From contig NZ_JAJSOO010000001.1 in the NCBI RefSeq assembly GCF_029428875.1, positions 5,394,001 to 5,458,000 of the forward strand: DNA of 64,000 nucleotides, given 5' to 3'. Positions 45,510 to 54,501 of this stretch are shown piece after piece. How positions within the stretch are numbered: position 1 is the first letter of the stretch; each line of letters begins with the position of its first letter. The position numbers and the translations under genes are program-made. The DNA is from Streptomyces sp. JH34 (lineage in GTDB: Bacteria; Actinomycetota; Actinomycetes; Streptomycetales; Streptomycetaceae). Below the pieces are notes generated by a model that searched no databases, had not been told where the DNA came from, and saw only the letters and a program-made list of their open reading frames with translations.

Positions 45510-48179
45510 TCACATCCCGTACTTCTCGCGGGCCTCCTTGACCTTCGAGACCGGGATCTCGCCACGTCGTGCCAGCTGGGCCAGCGCGGCGACCGCGACG
45601 GACTGCGGGTCGACGCCGAAGTGCCTGCGGGCGCCCTCGCGGGTGTCGGAGAGGCCGAAGCCGTCCGTGCCGAGCGAGGACCAGTCCTGCTCCACCCACT
45701 GGCTGATCTGGTCCGGGACCGCGCGCATCCAGTCGCTGACGGCCAGGACCGGGCCCGGGGCACCCGACAGCGCCTGGGTCACGTACGGCACCCGCTCCTC
45801 ACCGCGGAGCAGCGCCTCGTCGGACTCCAGCGCGTCGCGGCGCAGCTCGCCCCACGAGGTGGCGGACCAGACGTCGGCCGTGACGCCCCAGTCGGCGGCG
45901 AGCAGTTCCTGGGCCGCCAGGACCCAGTGGATCGCCGTGCCGGAGCCCAGCAGCTGGATCCGGGGCGCGTCCGCCGTGGCGGGCGTGCCCTCCTTGAAGC
46001 GGTACAGGCCCTTGACGATGCCCTCCTCGACGCCCTCCGGCATCGCGGGCTGCTGCTTCGGCTCGTTGTAGACCGTCAGGTAGTAGAAGACGTCCTCGGC
46101 CTGGGGACCGTACATCCTCCGCAGACCGTCCTTGACGATCACCGCGATCTCGTACGCGAACGCCGGGTCGTAGTTGAGCGACGCGGGGTTCGTGGACGCG
46201 ATCAGGTGCGAGTGGCCGTCCGCGTGCTGGAGGCCCTCACCCGTCAGGGTCGTACGGCCCGCGGTGGCACCGACGATGAAGCCCTTGCCGAGCTGGTCGG
46301 CCAGCTGCCACATCTGGTCGCCGGTCCGCTGCCAGCCGAACATCGAGTAGAAGATGTAGAACGGGATCATCGTCTCGCCGTGCGTCGCGTACGACGAGGC
46401 GGCGGCGATGAAGTCGGCCATGGCACCGGCCTCGGTGATCCCCTCGTTGAGGATCTGGCCGTCCTTGGCCTCCTTGTAGTACATCAGCTGGTCGCGGTCG
46501 ACCGGCTCGTACGTCTGGCCGAGCGGCGAGTAGATGCCGGCGGAGGGGAACAGCGACTCCATACCGAAGGTACGGGCCTCGTCGGGGACGATCGGAACCC
46601 AGCGCCTGCCGGTCTCCTTGTCCCGCATCAGGTCCTTCACCAGGCGGACGAACGCCATGGTGGTGGCCATCTCCTGCTTGCCGGACCCCTTGTACAGGGC
46701 CTTGAACGCGCGCTCCTCCGGCTCGGGCAGCGCCACGGCGTGCACCCGGCGGGCGGGGGCCGGGCCGCCGAGGGCGGCACGGCGCTCCTGGAGGTAGCGG
46801 ACCTCGGGGGAGTCCGCGCCCGGGTGGCCGTAGGGGACCAGCCCGTCCTCGAAGGCGCTGTCCGGGATCGGGAGGCCGAGCAGCTCGCGCATGCCCTTGA
46901 ACTCGTCGATCGACAGCTTCTTCATCTGGTGGTTGGCGTTCTTGGACTCGAAGCCCTTGCCGAGGGTGTAGCCCTTGACCGTCTGGGCCAGGATCACGGT
47001 CGGCGCGCCCTTGTGCTCGAGGGCGGCGCGGTAGGCCGCGTACACCTTGCGGGCCTCGTGGCCGCCGCGGGAGCTGTAGAAGCACTCGGCGATCTTCGCG
47101 TCGCTCAGGAGTTTCGCCAGCTCGACGAGCGCGGGGTCGGTGCCGAAGAAGTGCTCGCGGATGTAGGCCACGTCGCGCGTCGCGTACGTCTGGAACTGCG
47201 CGTCCGGGACCTCGCGCAGGCGGCGGATCAGCGCGCCCGTGGTGTCCAGCTGGAACAGCTCGTCCCAGGCGTTGCCCCAGAGCGTCTTCACGACGTTCCA
47301 GCCGGCCCCGCGGAACGCGCCCTCGAGCTCCTGGACCACACGGAAGTTGGCGCGGACCGGGCCGTCGAGACGCTGGAGGTTGCAGTTGATGACGAAGGTC
47401 AGGTTGTCGAGCTGCTCACGGGCCGCGAGGGCGAGGGCGGCGGTCGACTCGGGCTCGTCCATCTCGCCGTCGCCCAGGAAGGCCCAGACGTGCGAGTTCG
47501 ACGTGTCCTTGATCTTGCGGTTGGTCAGGTAGCGGTTGAAGCGCGCCTGGTAGATCGCCGAGAGTGGGCCGAGGCCCATCGACACCGTGGGGAACTCCCA
47601 CAGCCAGGGCAGCCGCCGCGGGTGCGGGTAGGAGGGCAGGCCGTCGCCACCCGACTCCTGGCGGAAGTTGTCGAGCTGCTGCTCGCTGAGGCGGCCGTCG
47701 AGGAAGGCGCGGGCGTAGATGCCGGGCGAGGCGTGGCCCTGGATGTAGAGCTGGTCGCCGGAGCCGTCACCTTCCTTGCCACGGAAGAAGTGGTTGAAGC
47801 CGGTCTCGTACAGCCACGCCGCCGAGGCGAACGTGGCGATGTGACCGCCGACGCCGTACCGGGCGCCACGGGTGACCATCGCGGCCGCGTTCCAGCGGTT
47901 CCACGCGGTGATCCTGGATTCCATCTCCAGGTCGCCGTCGAACGCGGGCTCGGCGGAGGTGGGGATGGTGTTGACGTAGTCGCTCTCCAGCAGCTTGGGC
48001 AGCGCGATGCCGGCGCCCTCGGCGTGCTGGAGCGAACGCCGCATCAGGTACGCGGCGCGGTGCGGGCCCGCGGCCTTGGTGACGGCGTCCAGGGAGGCCG
48101 CCCACTCGGCGGTCTCCTCGGGGTCGCGGTCCGGGAGCTGGTCGAGCTCGCTCGGAAGCTTTGCTACGGGGTCGGTCAT
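45510..48179 (-). CDS. aceE: Pyruvate dehydrogenase E1, homodimeric type
   Basis: An 889-residue thiamine-diphosphate enzyme that decarboxylates pyruvate and transfers the acetyl group to a lipoyl domain. The thiamine motif is FLGDGEMDEPESTAALALAA ... NLTFVINCNLQ. Other AceE features are YIQGHASPGIYARAFLDGR, HTVKGYTLG-like AQTVKGYTLG, and GLQHADGHSHL. Length and composition match the actinobacterial homodimeric E1. The ATG at 48179 has a GGAAGGCGG site. Its E2 partner is probably the protein encoded at 49219, and Lpd is at 51051. Palindromes lie about 98-147 bases upstream of the start. Confidence 0.97.
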   Translation of the reverse strand: MTDPVAKLPSELDQLPDRDPEETAEWAASLDAVTKAAGPHRAAYLMRRSLQHAEGAGIALPKLLESDYVNTIPTSAEPAFDGDLEMESRITAWNRWNAAAMVTRGARYGVGGHIATFASAAWLYETGFNHFFRGKEGDGSGDQLYIQGHASPGIYARAFLDGRLSEQQLDNFRQESGGDGLPSYPHPRRLPWLWEFPTVSMGLGPLSAIYQARFNRYLTNRKIKDTSNSHVWAFLGDGEMDEPESTAALALAAREQLDNLTFVINCNLQRLDGPVRANFRVVQELEGAFRGAGWNVVKTLWGNAWDELFQLDTTGALIRRLREVPDAQFQTYATRDVAYIREHFFGTDPALVELAKLLSDAKIAECFYSSRGGHEARKVYAAYRAALEHKGAPTVILAQTVKGYTLGKGFESKNANHQMKKLSIDEFKGMRELLGLPIPDSAFEDGLVPYGHPGADSPEVRYLQERRAALGGPAPARRVHAVALPEPEERAFKALYKGSGKQEMATTMAFVRLVKDLMRDKETGRRWVPIVPDEARTFGMESLFPSAGIYSPLGQTYEPVDRDQLMYYKEAKDGQILNEGITEAGAMADFIAAASSYATHGETMIPFYIFYSMFGWQRTGDQMWQLADQLGKGFIVGATAGRTTLTGEGLQHADGHSHLIASTNPASLNYDPAFAYEIAVIVKDGLRRMYGPQAEDVFYYLTVYNEPKQQPAMPEGVEEGIVKGLYRFKEGTPATADAPRIQLLGSGTAIHWVLAAQELLAADWGVTADVWSATSWGELRRDALESDEALLRGEERVPYVTQALSGAPGPVLAVSDWMRAVPDQISQWVEQDWSSLGTDGFGLSDTREGARRHFGVDPQSVAVAALAQLARRGEIPVSKVKEAREKYGM

Positions 48180-48276
48180 GATCGCCGCCTTCCGGAGTGG
48201 GAGGGGGTGGAGAAGGCCCTGACTGGCAGGACAGGGCGATCGGGCCGGTGGGCCCGCGACTGAACTGTAAGTCGCC

Positions 48277-48326
48277 GATCGATGATCGATCAAAGGGTGA
48301 AGGGTAAAACTTCTTGATATGAAGAA
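48277..48326 (-). promoter_or_regulatory. Palindromes upstream of aceE
   Basis: GATCGAT-G-ATCGATC is a perfect 7-bp inverted repeat (48277-48291). CTTC-N7-GAAG (48310-48324), nested with TTCTT...AAGAA, lies about 20 bases further from the gene. Both sit in the AT-richer upstream region of the aceE transcript and are good operator candidates. The regulator is unknown; neither resembles the TGTCTAGACA site upstream of the GntR gene. Confidence 0.5.
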
Positions 48327-48446
48327 AAGTGGCATGCGGTGCCGCGAAACAGGGCACGGAGTGACTGGATCAACGGGGCGAAACGGGCGCCGACCTGCAC
48401 GGTGGAGCGCCCCGCGCCGCAGATGGGCGCGACGGTCCGCAGGGCC

Positions 48447-49070
48447 TCAGGCGCGCGGCGCGCACCCGAGGACATGCTCCTTCACCAGCACGCCGATCTG
48501 CGGGTCCCGCCGCAGAAACGCCTCGATGAGCGCCTCGTGCTCCTCCGCGTACGACTTCTGCACCGTGCCCAGCCAGCGGATCGACAGGGCCGTGAACACC
48601 TCGATGCCGAGCCCCTCCCAGGTGTGCAGCAGCACGGCGTTGCCGGCGGCCCGCACCATCTCCCGGTGGAAGCCCACCGTGTGCCGCACCTGCGCCTCGC
48701 CGTCGGCCAGCCGGTCCGCCTCGTACAGCGCCGCGACGTGCGGGGCGAGCGCCGAGCAGTCCTCGGCGAGCGCGGGGGCCGCCAGCTCCGCCGCGATCTG
48801 TTCCAGCCCGGCCCGCACGGGGTAGCTCTCCTCGAGATCGGCGGCGGTCAGATTCCGGACCCGTACGCCCTTGTTGGGCGCCGACTCGATCAGCCGCAGC
48901 GTCTCCAGCTCCCGCAGTGCCTCGCGCACGGGCGTCTGGCTGACCTCCAGCTCGGTGGCGATACGGCGCTCCACGATCCGCTCGCCCGGCTTCCAGCGCC
49001 CGCTGACTATCCCTTCCACGATGTGCTCGCGGATCTGCTCGCGCAGCGAGTGGACGACGGGCGGGGTCAT
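48447..49070 (-). CDS. GntR-family regulator (FCD domain)
   Basis: A 207-residue repressor of the FadR subgroup. The winged helix is LREQIREHIVEGIVSGRWKPGERIVERRIATEL then SQTPVREALRELETLRLIES (recognition helix with TPVREAL). The FCD effector domain spans about residues 75-200, with the metal-binding pattern including HREMVRAAGN. The ATG at 49070 is typical. Its upstream region contains a TGTCTAGACA palindrome likely used for autoregulation. The nearby PDH genes suggest an organic-acid ligand. Confidence 0.92.
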   Translation of the reverse strand: MTPPVVHSLREQIREHIVEGIVSGRWKPGERIVERRIATELEVSQTPVREALRELETLRLIESAPNKGVRVRNLTAADLEESYPVRAGLEQIAAELAAPALAEDCSALAPHVAALYEADRLADGEAQVRHTVGFHREMVRAAGNAVLLHTWEGLGIEVFTALSIRWLGTVQKSYAEEHEALIEAFLRRDPQIGVLVKEHVLGCAPRA

Positions 49071-49135
49071 GACGGGCTCCTTCGGGCGAACCGGTGCTGC
49101 TCTCCACCAACACGGCGTCCGAGGGCGACCGGTGG

Positions 49136-49145
49136 TGTCTAGACA
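49136..49145. promoter_or_regulatory. GntR-type operator TGTCTAGACA
   Basis: A perfect 10-bp palindrome 66-75 bases upstream of the GntR start. GTCTAGAC fits the FadR-subgroup GT-N4-AC style of operator, so autoregulation is likely. Confidence 0.55.
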
Positions 49146-49150
49146 ATACG

Positions 49151-49191
49151 GCGGCGCCCCCGCCCGGAGGTGTTCCGGACGGGGGCGCCGC
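49151..49191 (-). terminator. sucB-type E2 terminator
   Basis: GCGGCGCCCCCG (49151-49162) pairs with CGGGGGCGCCGC (49180-49191), with an inner CCGGA/TCCGG stem. It follows the E2 stop at 49219 on the minus strand and separates the E2 gene from the GntR promoter. Confidence 0.85.
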
Positions 49192-49218
49192 TGGTGAGGC
49201 TGGTTACAGCTGGACTGC

Positions 49219-50994
49219 TCAGAGGCCGAGCTCGACCTCGAACTCGCCCGCCTCGAGGATCGCCTTGACCGTGGTCAGGTAGCGGGCGGCGTCCGCGCCG
49301 TCCACCAGACGGTGGTCGTAGGAGAGCGAGAGGTAGGTCATGTCGCGGACACCGATGACGGTGCCCTCGGCGGTCTCGATGACCGCCGGACGCTTGACCG
49401 TGGCACCGATGCCCAGGATGGCGGCCTGGTTCGGCGGCACGATGACCGTGTCGAACAGCGCACCGCGCGAACCGGTGTTGCTGACGGTGAAGGTCGCACC
49501 GGACATGTCGTCCGGGGTGAGGCCGCCACCGCGCGCCTTGCCGGCCAGCTCGGCGGTCTTCTTCGCGATACCGGCGATGTTCAGGTCGCCCGCACCCTTG
49601 ATGACCGGGGTCATCAGACCCTTCTCGGCGTCCACGGCGATGCCGATGTTCTCCGAGTCGAAGTACGTGATGGTGCCCTCGTCCTCGTTGATCCGGGCGT
49701 TGACGACCGGGTGGGCCTTCAGCGCCTGGGCCGCCGCCTTCACGAAGAACGGCATCGGGGACAGCTTGACGCCCTCACGGGCGGCGAAGGACTCCTTCGC
49801 CTGGTTGCGCAGCTTCATCAGCTTCGTGATGTCGACCTCGAGCACCGTGGTCAGCTGGGCCTGCGAGTGCAGCGCCTTCATCATGTTGTCGCCGATGAGC
49901 TTGCGCATGCGGGTCATCTTGACCGTCTGACCGCGCAGCGGGGACGCCTCGAGCTTCGGCGCGGCCTTGGCCGCGGGAGCGGCGGCGGCGGCCGGAGCCG
50001 GAGCGGCGGCGGCCTTGGCGGCCTCCGCGGCGGCCACCACGTCCTGCTTGCGGATGCGGCCACCGACGCCGGTGCCCTTGACCGCGCCCAGGTCGACACC
50101 GTTCTCGGCGGCGAGCTTGCGCACCAGCGGCGTGACGTACGCGCCGTCGTCACCCGACGGAGCGGCGGCGGGTGCGGCCGGAGCCTGCGCGGCCGGAGCC
50201 GGGGCGGGCGCGGCCGGTGCCGGAGTCGGTGCCGGAGCGGCCGGAGCCGGTGCCGGTGCCGGTGCCGGGGCGGCGGGTGCGGGAGCCGGGGCGGCGGGTG
50301 CGGCCGGAGCCGGCTCCGGTGCCGCGGCGGGGGCCGGAGCGGCCTCTGCCGGAGCGGCGGCGGGCGCGGCACCCGGAGCGCCGATGACGGCGAGCTTGGC
50401 GCCCACCTCGGCGGTCTCGTCCTCACCGACGACGATCTCCAGCAGCACGCCGGAGACCGGCGCGGGGATCTCGGTGTCGACCTTGTCCGTGGAGACCTCG
50501 AGCAGGGGCTCGTCCTCCGTGACCTCCTCGCCGACCTCCTTCAGCCAGCGGGTGACGGTGCCCTCGGTGACGCTCTCGCCGAGCGCGGGGAGGGTGACGT
50601 CCGTGCCGGAGGCGCCACCGGCCGGAGCGGCGGCGGGCGCCTCCTGGGCGGGAGCCTCGGCGGCGGGGGCCGGGGCCTCCTCGGCCGGAGCGGCGGCCGG
50701 AGCCTCCTGGGCCGGGGCCTCGGCGGCCGGAGCCTCGGCGGCGGCGGGGGCGCCCGAGCCGTCGTCGATGACGGCCAGCTCGGCGCCGACCTCGACGGTC
50801 TCGTCCTCGGCGACCTTGATGGACGACAGGACGCCGGACGCGGGCGCCGGGATCTCGGTGTCGACCTTGTCGGTCGAGACCTCGAGCAGCGGCTCGTCGG
50901 CCTCGACGCGCTCGCCCTCGGCCTTCAGCCAACGGGTGACAGTGCCCTCTGTGACGCTCTCGCCGAGCGCCGGAAGGGTTACGGAAACCGACAT
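49219..50994 (-). CDS. sucB: Dihydrolipoyl acyltransferase (E2), two lipoyl domains
   Basis: A 591-residue core component of a 2-oxoacid dehydrogenase complex. Two lipoyl domains, each with the lipoylated Lys in EVSTDKVDTEIPAP, lie near residues 1-76 and about 133-210. Long Ala/Pro linkers separate them. A subunit-binding domain (YVTPLVRKLAAENGVDLGAVKG) is near residue 300. The catalytic domain ends with SYDHRLVDGADAARYL, holding the active-site His and Asp. Annotated as 2-oxoglutarate dehydrogenase E2; in actinobacteria this E2 is generally shared by the pyruvate and 2-oxoglutarate complexes. It lies 56 bases after lpdA. Confidence 0.95.
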   Translation of the reverse strand: MSVSVTLPALGESVTEGTVTRWLKAEGERVEADEPLLEVSTDKVDTEIPAPASGVLSSIKVAEDETVEVGAELAVIDDGSGAPAAAEAPAAEAPAQEAPAAAPAEEAPAPAAEAPAQEAPAAAPAGGASGTDVTLPALGESVTEGTVTRWLKEVGEEVTEDEPLLEVSTDKVDTEIPAPVSGVLLEIVVGEDETAEVGAKLAVIGAPGAAPAAAPAEAAPAPAAAPEPAPAAPAAPAPAPAAPAPAPAPAPAAPAPTPAPAAPAPAPAAQAPAAPAAAPSGDDGAYVTPLVRKLAAENGVDLGAVKGTGVGGRIRKQDVVAAAEAAKAAAAPAPAAAAAPAAKAAPKLEASPLRGQTVKMTRMRKLIGDNMMKALHSQAQLTTVLEVDITKLMKLRNQAKESFAAREGVKLSPMPFFVKAAAQALKAHPVVNARINEDEGTITYFDSENIGIAVDAEKGLMTPVIKGAGDLNIAGIAKKTAELAGKARGGGLTPDDMSGATFTVSNTGSRGALFDTVIVPPNQAAILGIGATVKRPAVIETAEGTVIGVRDMTYLSLSYDHRLVDGADAARYLTTVKAILEAGEFEVELGL

Positions 50995-51050
50995 GGTTTC
51001 AGTTGCTCCTTACGAAAGTGCGGAAGTGGTCGGTCGTCCCCGGGACTGGA

Positions 51051-52439
51051 TCAGTCGTGGGAGTGGAGAGGCTTGCCGGCCAGGGCCAGGTGGGCCTCGC
51101 CCATCGCCTCGTTCTGCGTCGGGTGGGCGTGGATGAGCTGCGCGACCTCGGCCGGCAGCGCCTCCCAGTTGTAGATCAGCTGTGCTTCGCCGACCTGCTC
51201 GCCCATACGGTCACCGACCATGTGGACGCCGACCACGGCACCGTCCTTGACCTGGACGAGCTTGATCTCGCCCGCGGTCTTCAGGATCTTGCTCTTGCCG
51301 TTGCCCGCCAGGTTGTACTTGAGGGCCACGACCTTGTCCGCACCGTAGATCTCCTTGGCCTTGGCCTCGGTGATGCCGACGGAGGCGACCTCGGGGTGGC
51401 AGTACGTCACCTTCGGCACGCCGTCGTAGTCGACCGGCACGGTCTTGAGGCCGGCGAGCCGCTCCGCCACCAGGATGCCCTCGGCGAAGCCGACGTGGGC
51501 GAGCTGGAGGGTCGGGACCAGGTCACCGACGGCCGAGATCGTCGGGACGTTGGTCTGCATGTACTCGTCGACGAGGACGTAGCCGCGGTCCATCGCGACG
51601 CCGGCCTCCTCGTAGCCCAGACCCTGCGAGACCGGGCCGCGGCCGATCGCGACCAGCAGCACCTCCGCCTCGAAGGTCTTGCCGTCGGCGAGCGAGACCT
51701 TCACGCCGTCCTGCGTGTACTCGGCCTTGTCGAAGAACGTGCCGAGGTTGAACTTGATGCCGCGCTTGCGGAACGCGCGCTCAAGAAGCTTGGAGCTGTT
51801 CTCGTCCTCGACCGGGACCAGGTGCTTCAGGCCCTCGACGATCGTGACGTCGGTGCCGAAGGACTTCCACGCCGAGGCGAACTCGACGCCGATGACGCCG
51901 CCGCCCAGGACGATCGCGGACTTGGGCACGCGGTCGAGCTTCAGCGCGTGGTCCGAGGAGATGACGCGGTTGCCGTCGATCTCCAGGCCGGGCAGTGACT
52001 TCGGCACGGAGCCGGTCGCCAGGAGCACGTGGCGGCCCTGGACGCGCTGGCCGTTGACGTCGACCGAGGTGGGCGACGAGAGCCGGCCCTCACCCTCGAT
52101 GTAGTGCACCTTGCGCGAGGCGACAAGACCCTGCAGACCCTTGTACAGGCCCGAGATCACGTCGTCCTTGTACTTGTGGACGGCCGCCATGTCGATGCCC
52201 TCGAAGGTGGCCTTCACGCCGAACTGCTCGGCCTCGCGGGCCTGGTCGGCGATCTCGCCGGCGTGCAGCAGCGCCTTCGTCGGGATGCAGCCGTTGTGCA
52301 GGCAGGTGCCGCCGACCTTGCCCTTCTCGATCAGTGCGACGTCCAGGCCCAGCTGAGCCCCGCGCAGGGCCGCGGCATAACCGCCGCTACCACCGCCGAG
52401 GATCACTAGGTCGAAAACGGTGCTGGCGTCGTTCGCCAC
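51051..52439 (-). CDS. lpdA: Dihydrolipoyl dehydrogenase (E3)
   Basis: A 462-residue FAD/NAD enzyme that reoxidises dihydrolipoamide on E2. FAD-binding is LVILGGGSGGYAAALRGAQLG. The redox-active disulfide is GGTCLHNGCIPTKALLH (Cys-x4-Cys). NAD-binding is VLGGGVIGVEFASAWKSFG, and the C-terminal HAHPTQNEAMGEAHLA supplies the catalytic His-Glu pair. The GTG start at 52439 is the conserved one. It is the first gene of the lpd-E2 operon, with the terminator downstream of E2. Confidence 0.97.
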   Translation of the reverse strand: MANDASTVFDLVILGGGSGGYAAALRGAQLGLDVALIEKGKVGGTCLHNGCIPTKALLHAGEIADQAREAEQFGVKATFEGIDMAAVHKYKDDVISGLYKGLQGLVASRKVHYIEGEGRLSSPTSVDVNGQRVQGRHVLLATGSVPKSLPGLEIDGNRVISSDHALKLDRVPKSAIVLGGGVIGVEFASAWKSFGTDVTIVEGLKHLVPVEDENSSKLLERAFRKRGIKFNLGTFFDKAEYTQDGVKVSLADGKTFEAEVLLVAIGRGPVSQGLGYEEAGVAMDRGYVLVDEYMQTNVPTISAVGDLVPTLQLAHVGFAEGILVAERLAGLKTVPVDYDGVPKVTYCHPEVASVGITEAKAKEIYGADKVVALKYNLAGNGKSKILKTAGEIKLVQVKDGAVVGVHMVGDRMGEQVGEAQLIYNWEALPAEVAQLIHAHPTQNEAMGEAHLALAGKPLHSHD

Positions 52440-52694
52440 GTCACGTCCTCCATGCATGTGCGCCGTACGCCGGGCCCCGTCGCTGGGGTGTGACCGGCCG
52501 GTCGGCTGGTGTTCGGCCGCTTGCGTTATTCGGCCCTGTGGTGGGGGCCCTGTCCTGCCGAGAACCCATCTTCGCACTTGTTGGGGACGGACGGGACGCG
52601 GGCCCCTGCTCCGAGCCGGACCGGGATTCGGTCCGCACGGTTACCGATACGTACAGATTTCCGGAAAAATGGCGGTCGGAGCCACCGGGGGAAC
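52440..52694. other. lpdA upstream region
   Basis: 255 bases between the lpdA start and the pepA terminators. They are relatively less GC-rich around 52510-52680 and should contain the lpdA promoter. No confident -35/-10 pair or operator was recognised. Confidence 0.45.
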
Positions 52695-52766
52695 GCCCAC
52701 GGCCCCGGACGTATGCCCGGGGCCGTGGGCGCCGCGAGCGGACCCCGCGCGCGGGGTCCGCTCGCG
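52695..52766 (-). terminator. Tandem terminators downstream of pepA
   Basis: Two consecutive perfect hairpins, a 14-bp stem (52695-52708 with 52717-52730) and a 16-bp stem (52733-52748 with 52751-52766), directly after the pepA stop. Confidence 0.85.
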
Positions 52767-52783
52767 GACGTCGGCTCCGGGAC

Positions 52784-54340
52784 TCAGCCCAGGTCGCCGG
52801 CCGCGGTGCGCTCGGCCAGCCGCACCAGGGTGCGGACGGCGGAGCCGGTGCCGCCCTTGGGCGTGTAGCCGTACGGCGCGCCCTCGTGGAAGGCGGGGCC
52901 CGCGATGTCCAGGTGCGCCCAGGCGATGCCCTCGCCCACGAACTCCTGCAGGAACAGGCCGGCCACCAGGCCGCCGCCCATCCGCTCACCCATGTTGGCG
53001 ATGTCGGCGGTCGGGGAGTCCATGCCCTTGCGCAGGTCGGCGGGGAGCGGCATCGGCCAGGAGGCCTCGCCGACCTCCTCGGCGATCTCGTGGATCGACG
53101 TGCGGAAGGCGTCGTCGTTGGCCATCACACCGAAGGTGCGGTTGCCCAGCGCCAGGACCATCGCGCCCGTCAGGGTCGCGACGTCGACGATCGCGTCCGG
53201 CTTCTCCTCGGAGGCGCGGGTCAGCGCGTCGGCGAGGACCAGTCGGCCCTCCGCGTCGGTGTTCAGGACCTCGACGGTCTTGCCGCTGTACATGCGCAGC
53301 ACGTCACCGGGGCGGGTGGCGTTGCCGGACGGCATGTTCTCGGCGAGGGCCAGCCAGCCGGTGACGTTGACCCGGAGGCCGAGGCGGGAGGCCGACACGA
53401 CGGCGGCGAACACGGCGGCGGCACCCGCCATGTCGCACTTCATCGTCTCGTTGTGCCCGGCCGGCTTCAGCGAGATGCCGCCCGAGTCGTAGGTGATGCC
53501 CTTGCCGACCAGGGCGAGCGTCTTCTCCGCCTTGGGGTGGGTGTAGGACAGCTTGACCAGGCGCGGGCCGTGCGTGGAGCCCTGGCCGACGCCGAGCAGA
53601 CCGCCGAAGCCGCCCTTGACGAGCGCCTTCTCGTCCAGGACCTGCACCTTGATGCCGTGCTCCTTGCCGGCGGCGGTGGCCACGGCGGCGAAGGACTCGG
53701 GGTACAGGTCGTTGGGCGGGGTGTTGATCAGGTCGCGGGCGCGGTTGATCTCCTCGGCGACCGCGACGGCACGCTCGGCGGCCGCCTTGAAGGCCTTGTC
53801 ACGCGGCTTGCCGCCGAGCAGGGCGACCTCGCCGAGCGGAAGCTTCGCGTCCTTGCCGGACTTGGCGTCCTTCGGGGCGAGCTTGTTCTCGCCGCCCTGG
53901 TACGCGGTGAACGCGTACGCGCCCAGCAGGGCGCCCTCCGCGACGGCCCCGGCGTCCTCGGCGGACTCCGTCGGCAGCGCGAAGCCGGCCTTCTTCGAGC
54001 CCTTCAGCGCACGCGCGGCGCTGCCCGCCGCCCGGCGCAGTGCCTCGGCGTCGTACGCGTCGTCCTTCGCCGGGACCGGGCCCAGCCCGACCGCGATCAC
54101 GACCGGGACCTTGAGGCCGGACGGAGCGGGGAGCTTGGTCACCTCGCCCTCGGCACCCGAGGCGCCCAGGGTCTCCAGGACGGCGGCGAGCTTGCCGTCG
54201 AACGCCTTGTCCACGGCCTCGGCGCCCGGTGCCACGACCAGGCCCCCAGCCTTGGATCCGGCGTCCTTGGCGACGCCGACGACGAGTGCGTCGGCGCGCA
54301 GCGTCGCCGCACCTGAGGTGCTGAGAGTGAGAGCTGTCAC
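52784..54340 (-). CDS. pepA: Leucyl aminopeptidase
   Basis: A 518-residue two-metal M17 aminopeptidase that removes N-terminal residues from peptides. The metal-binding/catalytic region is KGITYDSGGISLKP followed by MKCDMAGAAAV. The family signature NTDAEGRLVLADAL supplies the second metal pair. The N-terminal domain (about residues 1-180) contains alanine-rich helices and a lysine-rich insert (NKLAPKDAKSGKDAKL). The GTG start at 54340 gives VTALTLSTSGAAT, as in Streptomyces homologues. It may also bind DNA as in E. coli, but no such role is shown here. Confidence 0.96.
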   Translation of the reverse strand: MTALTLSTSGAATLRADALVVGVAKDAGSKAGGLVVAPGAEAVDKAFDGKLAAVLETLGASGAEGEVTKLPAPSGLKVPVVIAVGLGPVPAKDDAYDAEALRRAAGSAARALKGSKKAGFALPTESAEDAGAVAEGALLGAYAFTAYQGGENKLAPKDAKSGKDAKLPLGEVALLGGKPRDKAFKAAAERAVAVAEEINRARDLINTPPNDLYPESFAAVATAAGKEHGIKVQVLDEKALVKGGFGGLLGVGQGSTHGPRLVKLSYTHPKAEKTLALVGKGITYDSGGISLKPAGHNETMKCDMAGAAAVFAAVVSASRLGLRVNVTGWLALAENMPSGNATRPGDVLRMYSGKTVEVLNTDAEGRLVLADALTRASEEKPDAIVDVATLTGAMVLALGNRTFGVMANDDAFRTSIHEIAEEVGEASWPMPLPADLRKGMDSPTADIANMGERMGGGLVAGLFLQEFVGEGIAWAHLDIAGPAFHEGAPYGYTPKGGTGSAVRTLVRLAERTAAGDLG

Positions 54341-54501
54341 GGTGGTGAAATCTCGCTTCCGTTGAGTCTTCTGCCGGTCTGTGTCGGTCGAGGGGGTGGC
54401 CGACCGTGCCCGGCGCATCGTAGACGCAGCCGCGATGCGCCGGGAATGAGCCTACGCGCGCCGTTGGTCCCGGCTCACGGGGGCGGGGCCGTCGGTCCCC
54501 G

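Noticed and set aside
44562..48263. A 1233-codon open frame antisense to the WYL and aceE genes
   Set aside because: It is a shadow of aceE and its neighbour; no domain, ribosome site or start support.
50160..50370. Repetitive GCCGGAGCC-type DNA in the E2 gene
   Set aside because: It only encodes the Ala/Pro linker of the E2 protein; not a mobile or regulatory repeat.
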